Part shown: piece by piece, positions 18,042-33,000 of the stretch
Numbering within the stretch: position 1 is the stretch's first letter
How the letters are laid out: every line of letters begins with the position of its first letter
Source of the DNA: Schizochytrium sp. CCTCC M209059
Taxonomy: Eukaryota > Sar > Bigyra > Thraustochytrida > Thraustochytriidae
Length of the DNA stretch: 64,000 nt
Assembly (NCBI GenBank): GCA_000818945.1
Contig: KN805400.1
Location: 1 to 64,000 of the forward strand
Direction: 5' to 3'
Translations under genes and position numbers: made by a program
The notes under the pieces: generated by a model
The model's database searches: none
Seen by the model: the letters and a program-made list of their open reading frames with translations, nothing else
What the model was told of the DNA's origin: nothing

Positions 18042-21000
18042 GTTGAAGTCCCAAGCGCTCCGACCGATGCACGTCTTCACCTGCGCTCGGGCACAAGTCT
18101 TTTCGTTGACTTTGCCGCGCCTCTCAACGATGGCAGGTCGGAGGTCACCTCCTACGCGGTCGAATGGGACACTGAGCCTGGGACTCGTGAGGTTCAGATT
18201 GTCAAGACCGACGTCTATCTGGGACCCAACGAAGTGCAACAAATTACCACCTCGGCCACCCATGTCGATGAGGTACAAGTCGTACGCACCACGGCTACTC
18301 AAGTGCGAGAGGTCCAGACCATCACCACTTCCGGTGCCCCGACAGTCGACGGTGGCTGGTTTACCGTCGTCTTTGATGCTACGGCCCTGGGCCTCGGCTT
18401 TCATACCTCGGGGTACATTGATCATGATGCCGTGGCCATGCGTGGCGACGATGGCGCTCCTCTGCATTCCAGCATGCAGGAGATCATCGAGGCCATGCCC
18501 AATGTCCAAGGCTCCGTCAACGTCGTGCGAACGGCTGATGGAAATGGTGGCTACACCTGGACGATTACCTTTTCTGATATGGATGGTAATCTCCCAGAGC
18601 TGGAGATCGGCACGCAGGAGCTCATTGGTAGTGGCGCAGAGATCACTTTTGGTACCGATACCGACGGCAATGAGATTTCCGGCACCTTCACTCTCACCTA
18701 TGAGGACGACGAGACCGCCAGTCTCCCGTATGATGCCACAGATGCCGAAGTTAAGGAGGCCCTCGAGATACTTCCCTCAATCGACGTGGTCGAGGTTACG
18801 CGCTCTGGACCAGACGGAGAGCGGGGATTTGCGTGGTCCATCACCTTTGTTTCGGACGTCAATGCAGGCGATCTCGCTGCAATGACGCCGGCCTCTGATC
18901 TCTCTGGCGATGGTGCCAGCATCGTTGTATGCACAGACGCTGACAGCGTTTCTCCCTGTGACGGCTCAAGCGTTGCCGGCAATCATCTCAGCGGCTCGTT
19001 CAAGCTAACATATGCTGGTGAAGAGACAGGCACGATTGCATACGACGCCGATGCAAGTGATATGCAAAGCGTGCTTGACTCGCTCTCGAACCTTGGGAGC
19101 GTCTCCGTCTCCTTTGACGAAGCTTCTGTTGATCGCAATCTAGGAAGGACCTGGTTCGTGACTTTTCTTGATGACGCTGGAGATCTCCCTGGACTTGTAG
19201 CCTCGGACGTGAGCGGTCTCAATGGCATTGGAAAGAGTGTCACCGTCTCAGAGACTCGTAAGGGTACGGACAAGCAGATCTTCACCATCACAGCGACTGC
19301 CACTGGTGTGGCTGCTGGATCCTTTCAGTTGGAGCATGACTCGGTCGTTACCAATGGTATCCCCGTTAATCCCGCTGACCACGGTGTCGGCGCAGATTGC
19401 GATACGGTCGCCGCGAGCATGGCCACGGAGCTCCAGGCGCTCAGTGTCGTTGGATCGGTCTCGGTCACTTCGCAGTCGGCTGCTCCTGATGCAAACGGCG
19501 CATGCGTTTGGGACGTCACCTTTGACACTAAGGCAGGGACCGGCTTGGTACTTGGTTTTAATAACGTGGACCTTTCGAATGTTGCACTCAGTGTGACTGA
19601 ATCCCAAGCGAGTACATCCGAAGCGCTCGGTGGTCACTTCACTCTGGCATACGAAGGTCAGGTTACAGGCTACCTGCCCTTTGATGCCACCGCCCTTGTT
19701 GTGAAGGAAGCTCTCGAACGCCTTGACACAATTGGTGAAGTTGATGTCACAAGAAGCGATGCGGATGAGAATGGCGGCTACGAGTGGAGTGTCACTTTCC
19801 TCTCGGAGCTTCTCGGTCCTCTCGACGACGGTGACCTTCGTCTCTTGGACATGGACACTCGTGCTCTTACAGGTACCTTTGCGGACGTGGCCAGTAGCGT
19901 TACCGAAAACGTCAAGGGCATTGCGCCTCCCTTCAACAGCCAGGGTGCCAACGCTCCGATCGGTTCCCATGACGTCACAGACATGTCCGCCTTGTACTAT
20001 GAGATTCCTGACCTTAAGCAGGGCGTGGAGTACTGGGTCCGGGTTTCGGCCATCAACGATCAAGGGAGCGGTCGCTATGCTATGACCTTGCCCGCCAAGC
20101 TCGCACCAGCGAATGTCCCACCGGGTCCTCCAGCTGATGCCACCCTGTCCGTCGTTGATGGCACCACGCTCCGTGTTTCCATGAGCGAGCCCAGCCTTTC
20201 GGGTGGGGGTATTCTAGATGCTTTTCGTGTCGAATGGGATACTGTTGAGCTGAATTCGGAGGTGCAGAGTGTGCAGCTGGATGTACCGGTCCAGCCCGAG
20301 ATTCAAGTGATTTCGACCTCCGCCAACAACGTCGACGAGGTTCAGCATATTCGCATCCTCGGTCAAACCTCTGGGAGCGCTGTCACCGAGAAGCAAGCCA
20401 TTCGCTGCGACGCCACGGGTGGTACCTTCCGACTAGGCTTCGACGGCACCTTTACAGATCCAATCCAGTGGAACGCAACCCTTCTTGATCTCGAGAGTGC
20501 TCTCACCAGGCTTTCTGCCATCAACGCTGTCACTGTGAGCATCAGTACTGCGACAACGACCACACAGAGTGTGCTCTGCAGACCTTACAATGCAGTGCTC
20601 GACGAGGAACCCGAAGAAGTGAGCATCCTTTTTGACGACGTCGCCACGTACACTGGCAAGCTTCCTCTCCTTGAGACTGATCTCGAGGGTCTGGAGGGCA
20701 ACCGGATTATCGACGTTTCTAAAACGACCGAAGGAGAAGCCGATGTCTCGGGTTCCTTTATGCTCGCATTTCAGGGGTACACCACTGGCACGATTGATGT
20801 CAACGTCGACGCGGCCACCCTTGCGCAAGCCCTGGAGAGTCTCCCATCGATCGGATCAGGAAATGTTGCAGTTACGAGCTCCTCCTCCAAGGAATTCGTT
20901 GTTACATTCACTAGTGCGAGCCTTGACGGAGACCAGCCAGACATCACGGTAGCAAACGCGGCGGGACTTCGCGGCAACGACGCGCGCGTGGTGATCTGCA

Positions 21001-24000
21001 CGGATGGAGCTGCCGATGGCGACTGCTCGGGCATCTCCAGCGTTCAAGGGAACTCTGTTCGCGGAGATTTCACGCTCGAGTTGCGCGGTCACACCACGCG
21101 AGCGATCGAGTACAATGCTGCGGCGTCCGTTATGAAGAGCAGACTCGAAGAGCTTCCTAACATCGGCGTCGTTGACGTTGAGCGTACGGGGCCAGATACG
21201 CCTGGAGGCATATACGCCTGGACTGTGACGTTTACGAGCAATCCGGGCGCCTTTCCCTTTGCCAGCTTTGATCGTGCAGATCTCATTCCTGATGGAAGCG
21301 GCCTCTTGGCCACGGCCGCAGGTGAGACAGTCTCCGTGGGGGTGACACCGTTTCAGGAAGGGTCGAACCCGCTCGGTGGAAGCTTCCAGCTTATTTTCAC
21401 AGACAATCTAGGAGCCACGGTCACGTCAGCGGCTATTCCGGCCACTGCTTCCGCGGACCGTGTCAAGGCGGAGCTCGAGAGCATGTCTGGGGTCGGCACA
21501 GTCGAGGTTGACAAGACTGTGGATGCCATTGACGGTGCATTTATTCGCTGGGACATTACCTTTGCGTCGTGCAGAGGAGACGCCTCTCCCACGTGCAATA
21601 TCGGCAATCTGAATCCTCTTTCTCCTGACTCTGCCGGGCTCACAGGCGGCTACACAGCCAACCCGCCCAGAATCACTGTTTCGCAATCAACGGTAGGTAC
21701 GGGCGGGTCGGGATCAGCCAACTACAACACGGCCGAGATTACGGATCTCAGCGCTGGGGCACCGTACACATACGACATTACCGGGTTGGATCTGGGCGTA
21801 AATTATTATGTACGCGTTTCTGCCAAAACTACATGCGAGGAGGTGTGCCCAGACTGCTGCTCGTATGGTGTACCGATCGCAACCACTCCAAGAGTGGCGG
21901 CGCCCATGCACGGCGCTCCCGGTCAGCCGGCGCCACCCGTACTTCGTGCGTCAACCCAAGACAGCCTTGTGATTGCATGGTCGCATCCGCCGAGTACAGG
22001 CGGATCCCCCGTGACAGGCTACGAGCTCTGGATGGACGAATGGGCCGGCGGGGACTTTGCCATGATCTACGATGGCACAGGCCAGGACCACGTGACTGCC
22101 TTTGACACAGCCTCCAAGTTTGCTCTTGTTCCCGGACGCCGCTACCGCGCAAAGTACCGAGCTCTCAACGCAATCGGAGCTGGTGAGTTTTCCGACGAGG
22201 CTATCTTTGTGGCCCGATCTGCCCCCAAAGCGCCAGCTGCGCCAACGCAACCCAAGCAAGACCCCACCATGACGCACGATGGCACAGCACTTGCAGGAGA
22301 CGCCATGGCCGGTATTTACTGGACCACTCCGGTGGATAATGGAGGTAGTCGAATCACTGGCTATGAAATCTACCGTGATGATGGCAGTGGTGGAAGTTTC
22401 AACTCGCCCCTCCCTTTCGGCCAGCTTCCGGTGCAGCAACTTCGCGTTACGGACGTCACTGGTGTTTCGGGTAATCTTGTCTTGATCTACCAAGGAGAAC
22501 CGACGTCCACGATCGATTTTTCCTCTCCTCCATCGGCTGATGATGTGCGCGCCGCGCTAGAGCCTGTTGTTGGTTTGGTTGACGTCATAACTTCGAATCC
22601 GAGCGGAAATGAGCACGAGTGGACAATTACCTTTTTTGAGCTTCATGGCGAAATCGAACCCTTGACTCCGACTGGTCTTACCATCTCTTCGGGTTCCGTC
22701 GCTGTGAGCATCGTGCAAGATGGTGCAGGTGACCCAGCCGTGCAGATTGTGCAGCCTTCTTGCGATGGAGAAACGATTACAGGTCAATTCTCGCTCAAGT
22801 TCTCGCACGGAGAGCTCTTTTCGGTTTCTTCTGGCGACAGTCTCGTGGCAGATCCAGTCACGATCGGTCCTTTTGATTATGACGCCGATGCCGCGACACT
22901 CAAGAACGGCACCGAGGCAGCTTTATCTTTGGCTGACGGCGGTCAAGTGACAGTTGAAGTACACCGACGCGAGATCGATGCTAGCACAAACCAGTACATG
23001 TTCGCCATTGCCTTTACGAGTGGACTCGTTCCTGGTGCGCGTGGCGTTTACGAGACAATTCCTCTCTTTGCGCCTCTCGCAAATGACTTATTGTGTAATG
23101 CTGGATCCGGAAACAACTCACCGAGAGTAGACGCCTCGCGTCTCGTCGCTGGCTCGCTTTCGCACGTATCGGGCGGTCTGAACGAAGGCAAGCCGTACCG
23201 TTTCTACATCCGAGCAATCAATGCACAGGGCACGTCTGTGCGTTCGCCAATGTATGCGGTCCTCACTGCGGCGCTTCCTGATGCATCTGCGGCTCCAATC
23301 ATTACAGATGTTGAAGCCTCTGCAATTTCTATTGGTTGGAAGCGTGCAACCAACATGCGAGGCTCGCCGGCAACTGGATTTAAGGTGTACCGTTTTGATT
23401 CTGTGGCTCCGGAGACTGTCGCAGACCCGACACCCGTGAAGAATGAAGTCCAGCGCGTCGTTGTTGCTGCGGATGCAGAGCAGCCCGAGATTCAACAAAT
23501 TTCTATCTCTGCCACTGCAGGTGACCTTCGACTGAGTTTTGCGGGAGAGACAACGGGCAATATTGCTTATAACGCAGACGCAGCAACAGTACAAACTGCC
23601 TTGAATGGTCTCGCTGCGCTCACAAGTGCGGCTGATGCAGCTCTGGGTGTCACGGTTGCTCGCTCAGGAGGAGGCTCTTCGTTTGTGTGGACAATTACCT
23701 TTGATGCCCTTCACGGCGACGTTGAGACAATCCAGGTGGACGAGACGCCTTTGACGGGAAGCACCAGTGTGGAGGAAGTGCAGCCTGGTATTGCTCCTCT
23801 TGCGGGAACCTTTACGTTGAGTTTTCGGGGTGCCACGACACAAGAAATGTCCTTTGATGCGTCACCTACTACGATGCGACGCGCGCTTGAGCGCCTGTCG
23901 ACCATTGGAAAGGTCAACGTTGATCGAACGGCCGTTACGGGCTCGAGATCTGGCTTGCAGTGGGACGTCACGTTTCTCACCGAAGCGGGTGATCTTCCAC

Positions 24001-27000
24001 TTCTCGAGGGCACCTCGGGTCGTCTTGTGGGCGTCAGGTATGACTATGTACCTGGAGCAAATGACAACAATGCTGCAGCGGTACAATGCTCTGAGGTTCA
24101 GGCTGGCACTCCAGCCGTCTTGGTGTATGACGGCCACGAGGACCCTTCTCTGAAATCCTTCACAGCAACCGGTCTCCAAGTTGACAACACGTACGCTTTC
24201 AAGGTAGCAACGCTGAGCGCCGCTGGCGATGGCGTTCTTTCCCCAGCAACGTCTACCATCATTGCCCGCGCTGGCGCCAGCCCTGCGAAAACAACAGCAA
24301 GTGGTTCGGCCCTGACCTATGGCATTGCAGGTGTTGTTTTTGAGGAGCAGCAAATCATCATCACAGCATCAACTTCTACCTCTGGTTGGACAGGAGATCT
24401 TTCTCTTCGCGTCGGCGGCGCGAGCGCGGACGCCAGCAGCAACATCAATCCAATCAATGACACACCAGACACGATTGCGGCGGCTTTGAGTGTTCTAAAC
24501 GACGCAAGTGGGGCCCTCGTTGGTACCGTGCATGTCACCAGGACGCCCATCGATGGCGAGAACAGTCTGTATGGATGCATTCTTTCAGTAACCTTCGTTG
24601 GCCGCCATGGCGACGTAGACATGATTGAAGTAGCATCCAACACGCTCGATGCTTCAGGAAACACCGTGTCTGTGAGTGTGTCAGAATTTGTGACGGGAAT
24701 GGCGAATCAGTTCATCATCGAGGCCAAGAAGCTCTCGGGTAGCCCCGTCAAGGACGTCTCGGCACACTCTGGCTTCCAGGGTCAGGATGTGTTCTTCACG
24801 GAGCTTTGGACAACTGATGTCAGCGTCGTGGATGGCACGCACGAATGGGCCAGGGATGGCGGCGTTGCGCAGTATTCGCCTGTTCGATATGAGATCCAGC
24901 GCGTTTACACGTCGGTGGATGACACCATCACTGCTGGTAGCTTCGTGTTGGACTTTGACACTACCTCTTATAACAAGCAAAGCGGCACTTCAGAGACCAC
25001 CGGAACGCTTGCTTATGACGCAAGTGCAAAGGACGTCAAGGACGCTCTCGAGCTGCTGTCAAATGTTGCTTCGTGCGATGTGACGCGTAGTGACCTTGGA
25101 GATGGCGCGTACGAGTGGATGATCACTTTCACTGGAGACTTTGGACCGTTGCCTCTGTTGGCGGAGAATGTCGCGACATCCTTTACCGGAACCAACGCTG
25201 CACTGCACAGGGCGCGTGTTCAAACTGGCGTCGCAGAAGTCCAAACAATCACTGTCTCAGCCTCTGAACGCTTCGTCTCTGAGGAGCAGGTCATCACCTT
25301 GACTGGTGCGTCTTCGGGGACCTTTACGCTCAACTTTGACAGCGCTCCGGTTCCCGTTACGGTTGCTCACGACGCTACGGCTTCTGCTATTGAAACGGCG
25401 CTCAATAGTCTCGAAACCATTACGGAGGTCTCAGTATCTGGTTCTGCTCCGCAGTGGGTCGTAACGTTTGCCAACCCTGCTGGTGATGTCGGTCACTTTG
25501 TGGTGGATGATGCGAACCTCGTTGGTTGCTCTGACTGTGCCGACGTTGAAGAGATTCAAAAGGGCGTGAGTCCTCTCGACGGCACCTTCGTGCTTGCCTA
25601 TGAGGGTGAGTACACGGGCAATTTGGAGTTTGACGCAAGCGCCGATGCCGTCGCAGCCAGTCTTGAGGCGCTCTCGACCGTAGCCTCCGTCAGTGTTGAA
25701 CGTGAAGATCTTGTGTCGGGATTTCGCTGGACTGTCACCTTCTTACGCAATTTGGGTAACTTGCCGCTGCTGCTCGCGGAGCCGGTTCGGCATGAGATTC
25801 AGTACATTGAGCTCCGAGGCGGAGACCCTACTCCGCTCGGAGGCACTTTTACCGTTTCCCTTGCTGGGTCGACAACACCTGCTCTGGCCTTTGACTGCAC
25901 CGCGGAGGAGATGCGTGTAGCGCTTGAGGATATGTCCGCGCTGGCTGGTACTTCTGTTTCGGTGGCCCGTGAAGGACCCCTGTCTCCTGGCTTTGGTCGC
26001 TACAGATGGCTCATCACCTTCCACAACGACCTCGGCAACCTTGAGGACCTCTCAGTCGATCTCGAGGGCATTACTGGAACCACCCCCGACAAGCTCATCT
26101 CCGAGGAAATTGCGGGTTCCGTGGCAGCTCTCAGTGGATCAGACCCGGCCTTGCTTGTCGAGGAAAAACAACCTGGCCTGCCTTCGTACACTGGAACGTA
26201 CACACCAGAGCATACAGGCAGCTATGCGTTGAGCGTTCGCCAGCTCACACGGGGCGGCCTGGCTGCTGATTATTTTGACAACCAGTGGCTTTCCGGAGTA
26301 CCCAGCATGTCGCGAGTTGACGCCCATGTTGATTTCGACTGGGGGGACGGCGTCATTACTCCTTATGGCCGTGACTACGTGTCGGCTCGCTGGCAAGGCA
26401 AGGTCCTCGCGCCAAGCTCCGAGAACTTTACGTTCTACGTCCTTGTCCATGACGGTGCCCGTCTCTGGATCGATCACGAACTTGTCATTGACGCCTGGGA
26501 CACTAGTGCACGCAGTGAGGACGAAACTAACGAATTTCGAGCCACGCATGTACCGCTTATTGCTGGTAACTATCATGACGTGCGTCTTGAGTTCAAGGAA
26601 CTGACCGGTGTCGCTTCGATTCGTCTTCAGTGGTCTTCCTACAGTGTCGCTCGTCAGGTGATTCCTCGAACGCGCTTGTTTCGTGCCGAACACATTCAAG
26701 GATCTCCGTTCGCTGTGTCTGTGGTCCCTGGCGCTGCCGACTATCCGTACTCGACCGCATGGGGCCCAGGTCTCGAGCCGTCGGGTGTTGCAGCGGGCAT
26801 CGAAACTACTTTTGAGATTCAGAGCAGGGACAACTGCGGCAATGATCGTCTCACAAACGATGAGACTGGTGAGGATCCCTTTGAGGTTTCTCTTGTTGGC
26901 CCTGAGATTCTCACTGTATCCCCGGAATACGTGGGCAGTGGCAAGTTTTTCGGCCGCTACACAGCCATGATTGCCGGTACTTACATGGTGTCGGTTACTA

Positions 27001-30000
27001 CCAAGAGCGGGACCCACATTTATTGTGGGCTTGGCGCCGCAGACAAGTGCTCTCCCTTTCAGGTCGCGGTGAGCCCCGGTCCAACGTCTCATGAGACCAC
27101 GGATGCTGTGGGCAGCGGGCTGAGCGCTGCTGTCGCGGGACGTGTTTCGACCTTTACGATCACCACAAAGGACACATACGGTAATCTGCAATCGGAGGGC
27201 GGCGAGCTTGCGGACATCAAGGTGAAACTGGTGGGCACAGGTGGCATTGCGGGCCGCGAAATCTTTGCCAATATTGTTGACAATGCTGACGGGACCTATC
27301 AGGTCACCTACACGCTTCGAGACGCGGGGACCTACGAGGTGCTTGCAACATACAAGGACCAAACCATTCTTACCGATGGTACCTTCACCGTGCCCCAGGT
27401 TGTTTGTCAGCATGCTGAGCTCCATGCGCCGAGCTCGATCGCGTCTGGTTCGGGACTCATGGCGGCCACTTCTGGGTCTACGGCAAGCTTTCAAGTTTTC
27501 GCTCGTGACGCTTTCTCGAACGCGCGCGACGGGACTGGTATTGACATCACTGCTGACGGCGATCTTGACACCTTTGTGGTCTCTGTCAAGTCCGCGGATG
27601 GCACCGAAGAAGTTGTGTCGTCCTCTGCGGTGATTACACTTCGCGTCGGGACGGATAGTGGCTCCGTTACAGGCAGTTTTACGTTGACTTGGGGGGATCG
27701 AACCACGCGCGCTCTCCCGCACGACGTCTCTGCCTCAACTCTTCGCGTCGCTCTCGAAACCCTCTGGGTCGAGTACGATTATTCCTCGGGTGACGGGATT
27801 GGCGAGGAAATTGCCGGCACCCGTCGCACGGTACTCGTGGAGCGCGCAACGACGGGAACCGGATTCGGATTCGAGTGGGCCATCACCTTCACTTCACACC
27901 TCGATCAGTGGACTCCATCCATGCTCAGCGCCACGGACACAAATCTTGGTGGAGATGGGGTTGCTGCATCTCTTGCAACCCTCGCAACCACCGGGGCATA
28001 TCCGATCAGCTACGTGTACTGGCTTGCTGGTGAGGCAGATCTCTACGTTCGTGGCGCCAAGAGCGGACTTAATATTGAGGGAAGTCCCTTCGCTCTCACC
28101 GTCTCTGAAGGCGTCGCGGACTACTCGGATTCCTCGTGTTCAGAGACCGTTCTGAACAGTGGTGTGGCCGGTGAAGTTTTTTCGTTTGATGTGCTCGTTC
28201 GGGACAGCCCTCGATTCGAAGAGCAAGTTATCTTCGTTGACGCGGAGATCGTTCCCGAGACAAGCGAGGAGATTTATATCAACTGTGTCGGCACGGCAGG
28301 TACTTTTACATTGAGTTTGTATGGTTACAGCACTGGCCCCATTAACTTCAATGACGATGCAACGTCGATCAAAAGTGCGATCGAAGCATCTTCCGCGATC
28401 GGAGATGTCACCGTTACGATTGGCGGTGTGCAGGCCACGGCATGCGCCGCTGGTCCATCGGAAAATATCATCATTACTTTTGTTTCCCCCACAGGTGATC
28501 TTCCGGACCTCGTTCTCGAAGATTCGGATGCTTCCATGACCATCAATATTGAGGAAACCGTGAAGGGAGCCACTAATGCACGCGCAGAGGTCCAGGAGTT
28601 TTCGTGCGATGCCACAAGTGGCAGCATCATTCTGTCACTCCCAGGATACACCGGGACTTCGTCCCCCATTGATCTCTCCAGTGCAACTGTGGAGACTCTG
28701 CAGGATGGATTCGATGAGATCTCCAGCGGGGCTGTTTCTGTGAGTATCTCAGACGGATCCGATGTGACATCGACAAATTTGTGCCAATCCACGCCTCCGC
28801 TGGTTTGGGTCACTTTCCAAGAAACTGTGCAAGATGTTAATGGGCTGGTCTCATACACAGAGGATACCGCAGTGAGCGGCGGTTCCATCACGATCCGAGA
28901 GCTTATCAAGGGCGTCTCGCCGGCATCGGGTTCTTTCACATTGTCTTTTGACGGCGAAACGACTACGAATCTGGGCGTCTTTGCATCGGAATCTGATGTC
29001 AAGGCAGCACTTGAAGCTCTCTCCACGATCGACACGGTTTCTGTCACGCGAGATGACTATGGATATGATGACGTCACAGGAAACCCTCTCGGGTCTATGT
29101 GGACTGTCCTCTTTGATATCCCGGGTCCTCACGTAGGTGCATCCCAACCGCTTCTGGTCGGAGACGCGAGCGGCCTCACGACGTCAGATAATGGTCAGCT
29201 TGCCCCTCGCGTTTATGTGCAGCGAACCGTTTCGGGTCTAGCTGGAAACAAGCGTGCTCTCTTTGATGATTCCGGGGATATTGAGGTGTTGCTTACTCGA
29301 AAGGCGGCACCTTACGCGCACAGTATCGCCTCGCAGTCGAGCGAGGTTCAGGTTCTCACGTGCGATGCCTCGAGCGGATCTTTCATCCTTCGTCTTCTCG
29401 GTACGAATACAGCCGAAATCCCGGCTAATAGCTCTCAAGCACAGCTGCAAACGATTCTCGATACTGCGTTTGCGTCAGAACCGCTGAGTCTTTCGATTAC
29501 GGCTACCATTAATGGTATTAATGGATCGTGCACAAATGTGTGTAGCTCTGATTGCGAGGTGGAGCTGGCAATGTCACGCTTTCCTGGAGGCGTCATGGAA
29601 ACTCTACCTTATGAGGACGATCTTCTCGCGGGAAGCAGTGCTTCCGTCTCTGTGGTGGAGCGCGTCAGAGGTGCAGTCTCCACATCTGCACTTGGAGACG
29701 CGCTCTATCGCATTTCGTACATCCCAGCTCTCAAGGGTGAATACGAGATCTCAGTGCAGGTCGCAGGCGGCGACGTTAAGACGAACCTGGACAGTGGCGT
29801 GCTTGTTTATCCTGCTCGATCGCATCCCCACACATCTACCCACGATGCGCGGACGATTGCAACCGAGGGTGTGACAGAAACCTTTACGATCCAGACATTC
29901 GATCAGTTTGGTAATGAACTCGATGGTCCTCTGATCTACCCAGACGTCCTCACGGCTCAGCTGGTTGGCCGCGCGCACAAGCTTTCGGGTCACAGCTCAA

Positions 30001-33000
30001 CTTCTGCGATTACCATTCCCGCTACAGTATCGAGCAATGAGCCCAATACCGATGGCGTGTACACTGTCACATATGAGCCAACGCTGGCGGGCACATATTC
30101 CTTGGAGCTCAAGCAGCGAACGCAAGGTGGTCTGCTTGCAACTTACTTTCTTCGTGAGGATCTCACGGAGCCTGTGACTGCGGACCTCATTTCTTCGGCT
30201 GAAATTGCTCTGCACCAGGAGGCAGCCTTGCACTGTCCTGGCCTTCTTCTCGATAGTTGCACGTCAACGCGCGTTGACGCGCAAGTCAATTTCGATTGGA
30301 CCACACAGGCACCAATGGAAGGCTTTGCAGCTGACTTTTTCTCTGTGCGCTGGGAAGGATATTTGCTTTGCGAAGAGTCCGGCGCTTATGAGTTGGTGAT
30401 TGAGTCCGATGCGCGCGCACGGGTCTATGCTGACGACAAGATTGTGATCGACAAATGGTCCGACGCCTCCGGCGCAAGTCGTGTGTCTGCAGTTGTGGAT
30501 TCTTTCGAGGGTACTACCACCCTTCCCATCCGCGTCGAATACGCTCAGAGTGACGGTGCCTCCCATGTTCGGCTGCTCTGGCGCACGCCTGCCATGCGGA
30601 CCGCAGGCGAAGCTGCCGTGCTCGTGCCTACAGAGAATTTCCTCTATGAGAGGCATTTGCGCAACTCCCCGGCGGAGGTCTTCATCTATCCTGGAGATAT
30701 CGACGTGTTGACCACAACCGCGACGGGAGACGGCTTGATCACCGGTGTGTCGAATGTTCAGAGTAGATTCGTTATTTTCCCTCGCGATTCGACAAACAAC
30801 CTTCGGTTTCATGATGCGTCAAATACTTCTCCCTTTGAAGTCACCATTATTGGCGTTGACGGCTGGGCACTTGAGGGCCGTGTCGACGAGGTCACAAGTG
30901 GGTCACCCATCGCTCTTTCCCCAACGATCGTTGCGGATGACTGGGTTGAGCTCTGCAGTGCGTGTGGAACAATGAACGCTGGCGACTCTGTTCTGCAGAC
31001 ATCGTCATCTTTGGCTCTCGCGCGTGGTGACAACTTTGTCATCGGGGGTGAGCGCTATACTGTAGCCTTGTCTGGTACACTCGACGCATCAGCAGTGCCT
31101 GCGACCTCGCCTCGGCGAGGACTTGGAGTCGTCGGAGCTGCAGTGTATCGTGTTGGCCCAAACACGGGCTCGTACGTCGTCGAATACGAACCGGTAATTC
31201 GCGGCACATACGAGATCAGCGTTGAGCTTTCTGCCGTCGCTGAAGTGCAGACAATCACGTCATCAGCAACCTCTACAATTGGGGGTGACTTCCGGCTCGA
31301 ATACGATGGCAGCAAGACTGGCTGGCTGAGCCATGACGTGTCTTCTGCAGACCTCGAGACTGCAATTCAGGACAGTTTTGCACGACTTGGTGCTGTCAGT
31401 GTCAGCCGTATGGGCCCCGGATCATTCGGTGAGTATTCCTGGGCGGTCACCTTTGCGATCGACGATGGCAATGTTGCCCCTTTCGTGCCTGAATCCGAGC
31501 TCACGGGAGGCGCAGCGGCTCTTGTTGTACAGGAAACTGTGCCTGGAACAAGCAAGTCTCACATCGCCGGATCGCCCTTCCGTGCGGAAGTTGTCCCTGC
31601 TGCCGCGGATTCTGGTATGACTCTCGGCTTTGGCAAAGGTCTCATGCTCGGAGAAGCGGGTGTGTCGTCAACATTTTACGTTCAGGTCAAGGACGCCGCG
31701 GGTAACAACCGTCTCGAGTCTCAGATGCAGAGCCTGCTGACTGCGACGGCGCGGCTTCCTGATGCCGCGCGTGGTGAGAACGATAAGATTCTTCACGCAA
31801 ACATGGAGTATGTCCGTGATGGCTTGTATCATTTTACCTTTCTGCCGACTATTGCAGGATCATACAATGTGGCTGTTCTCATGGGCATTGTTCTCGAGGA
31901 ACAACGCGTCAGCATTACATTCAGTGATGAAACTGACCGAAGTGGCTCGTTCAAGCTGTCTTTCGACGGGGAGCGTGTTACCTCTGCTCTCGCATGGGAT
32001 ACGAGCGCTGCTGATCTCGCGCGAGCGTTACGCGCTTCTCTTGTGTCCTCACATTTGGCTTCGACCGGAGTGCTTACTGCACAGCACCTTGACGGTATCC
32101 GGGTCTCGCGCACCGCGACCTCGGCAGGATTTAATTTTGATATCACCTTTGCAAGTTTTGCCGGAGATATTGAGCCTCTATCCGTTGTGGAGTCATCTCT
32201 TGCATCAACAAGCGGATCGGCATCAATCTCAGTGTCTGAAGAGGTCAAGGGAGAAGCCGCTCACATCAAGTCGGCGCGAGCACCACTTGTCCGTGAGGTC
32301 CAAACGGTTTCGATTGCGGGAACTGACGACCTTGACGGCGATTTTGAGCTCATCTTTAATGGGGAATCCACGGGTGCGCTTGACATTGACAGCGTTGATG
32401 CTTCGACTCTCGCGACTGCCTTGAACGCACTTCATACCATCCAGCGCGTCGAGGTGGCTGAGACATCGAGTGGACTGGTCAACTATGCTTGGGAAATTAC
32501 CTTTATTGCGGAGGATGATAGAGGCGTTGCTGTGAGTGCGCTTGCCTACGGCAAGCTCCCCGAGTTGAGTTATACTCACACGCTGACCTCGAACGGGGCA
32601 GATGATGTGACAATCACGATTGCGACAGACACATCGGGCTTTGCTCCATTTGACGAGCTTGTCGTGTCGCCCACGACTTTGAGCGCAGAGCATTCGACAC
32701 CAGTTGACTCTGCTCCATCTGATCTTTGTCCGGTCTTTGCGGAGGAATGTCCTTCTGGTCTCGACACAGGCCTCTTTGAGCGTCTTGCAACTTTCCAGAT
32801 CGAGTCTCGCGATCGATACAGCAACCGTATCTTCACCGGCCCTGCAGCAGAGGTTCAACAGGTGAATGTCTATGCCAGCAGTGGTCTCTCGGGAACCTTT
32901 AAGCTCTCTTTCCGTGGCGAACAAACATCTGCCCTTTCTGCAACGCAAGTCGACGCAAGCTCGTTGGAAGGTGCGCTGGAGACTTTGTCGTCGATTGGTG

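Larger units (their letters stand above)
18048..26120 (+). other. FN3/EVQ block 1
   Basis: FN3 halves bracket runs of EVQ modules. FN3 no. 1: front half about 18048-18185, back half (YWVRVSAINDQG) about 19995-20105. No. 2: 20110-20258 and 21765-21915. No. 3 is whole at about 21915-22220. No. 4: 22221-22440 and 23140-23290. No. 5: 23285-23405 and 24150-24275. From about 24280 to 26120 EVQ modules follow with only degenerate FN3 remnants. About 18 EVQ modules in all. Confidence 0.8.

Noticed and set aside
26139..27722. 527-codon open frame on the minus strand
   Set aside because: It lies wholly within the giant plus-strand frame, has no recognisable domain, and its composition is that of an antisense shadow of repetitive GC-rich coding DNA. 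Many shorter antisense frames in 18-64 kb were rejected for the same reason.
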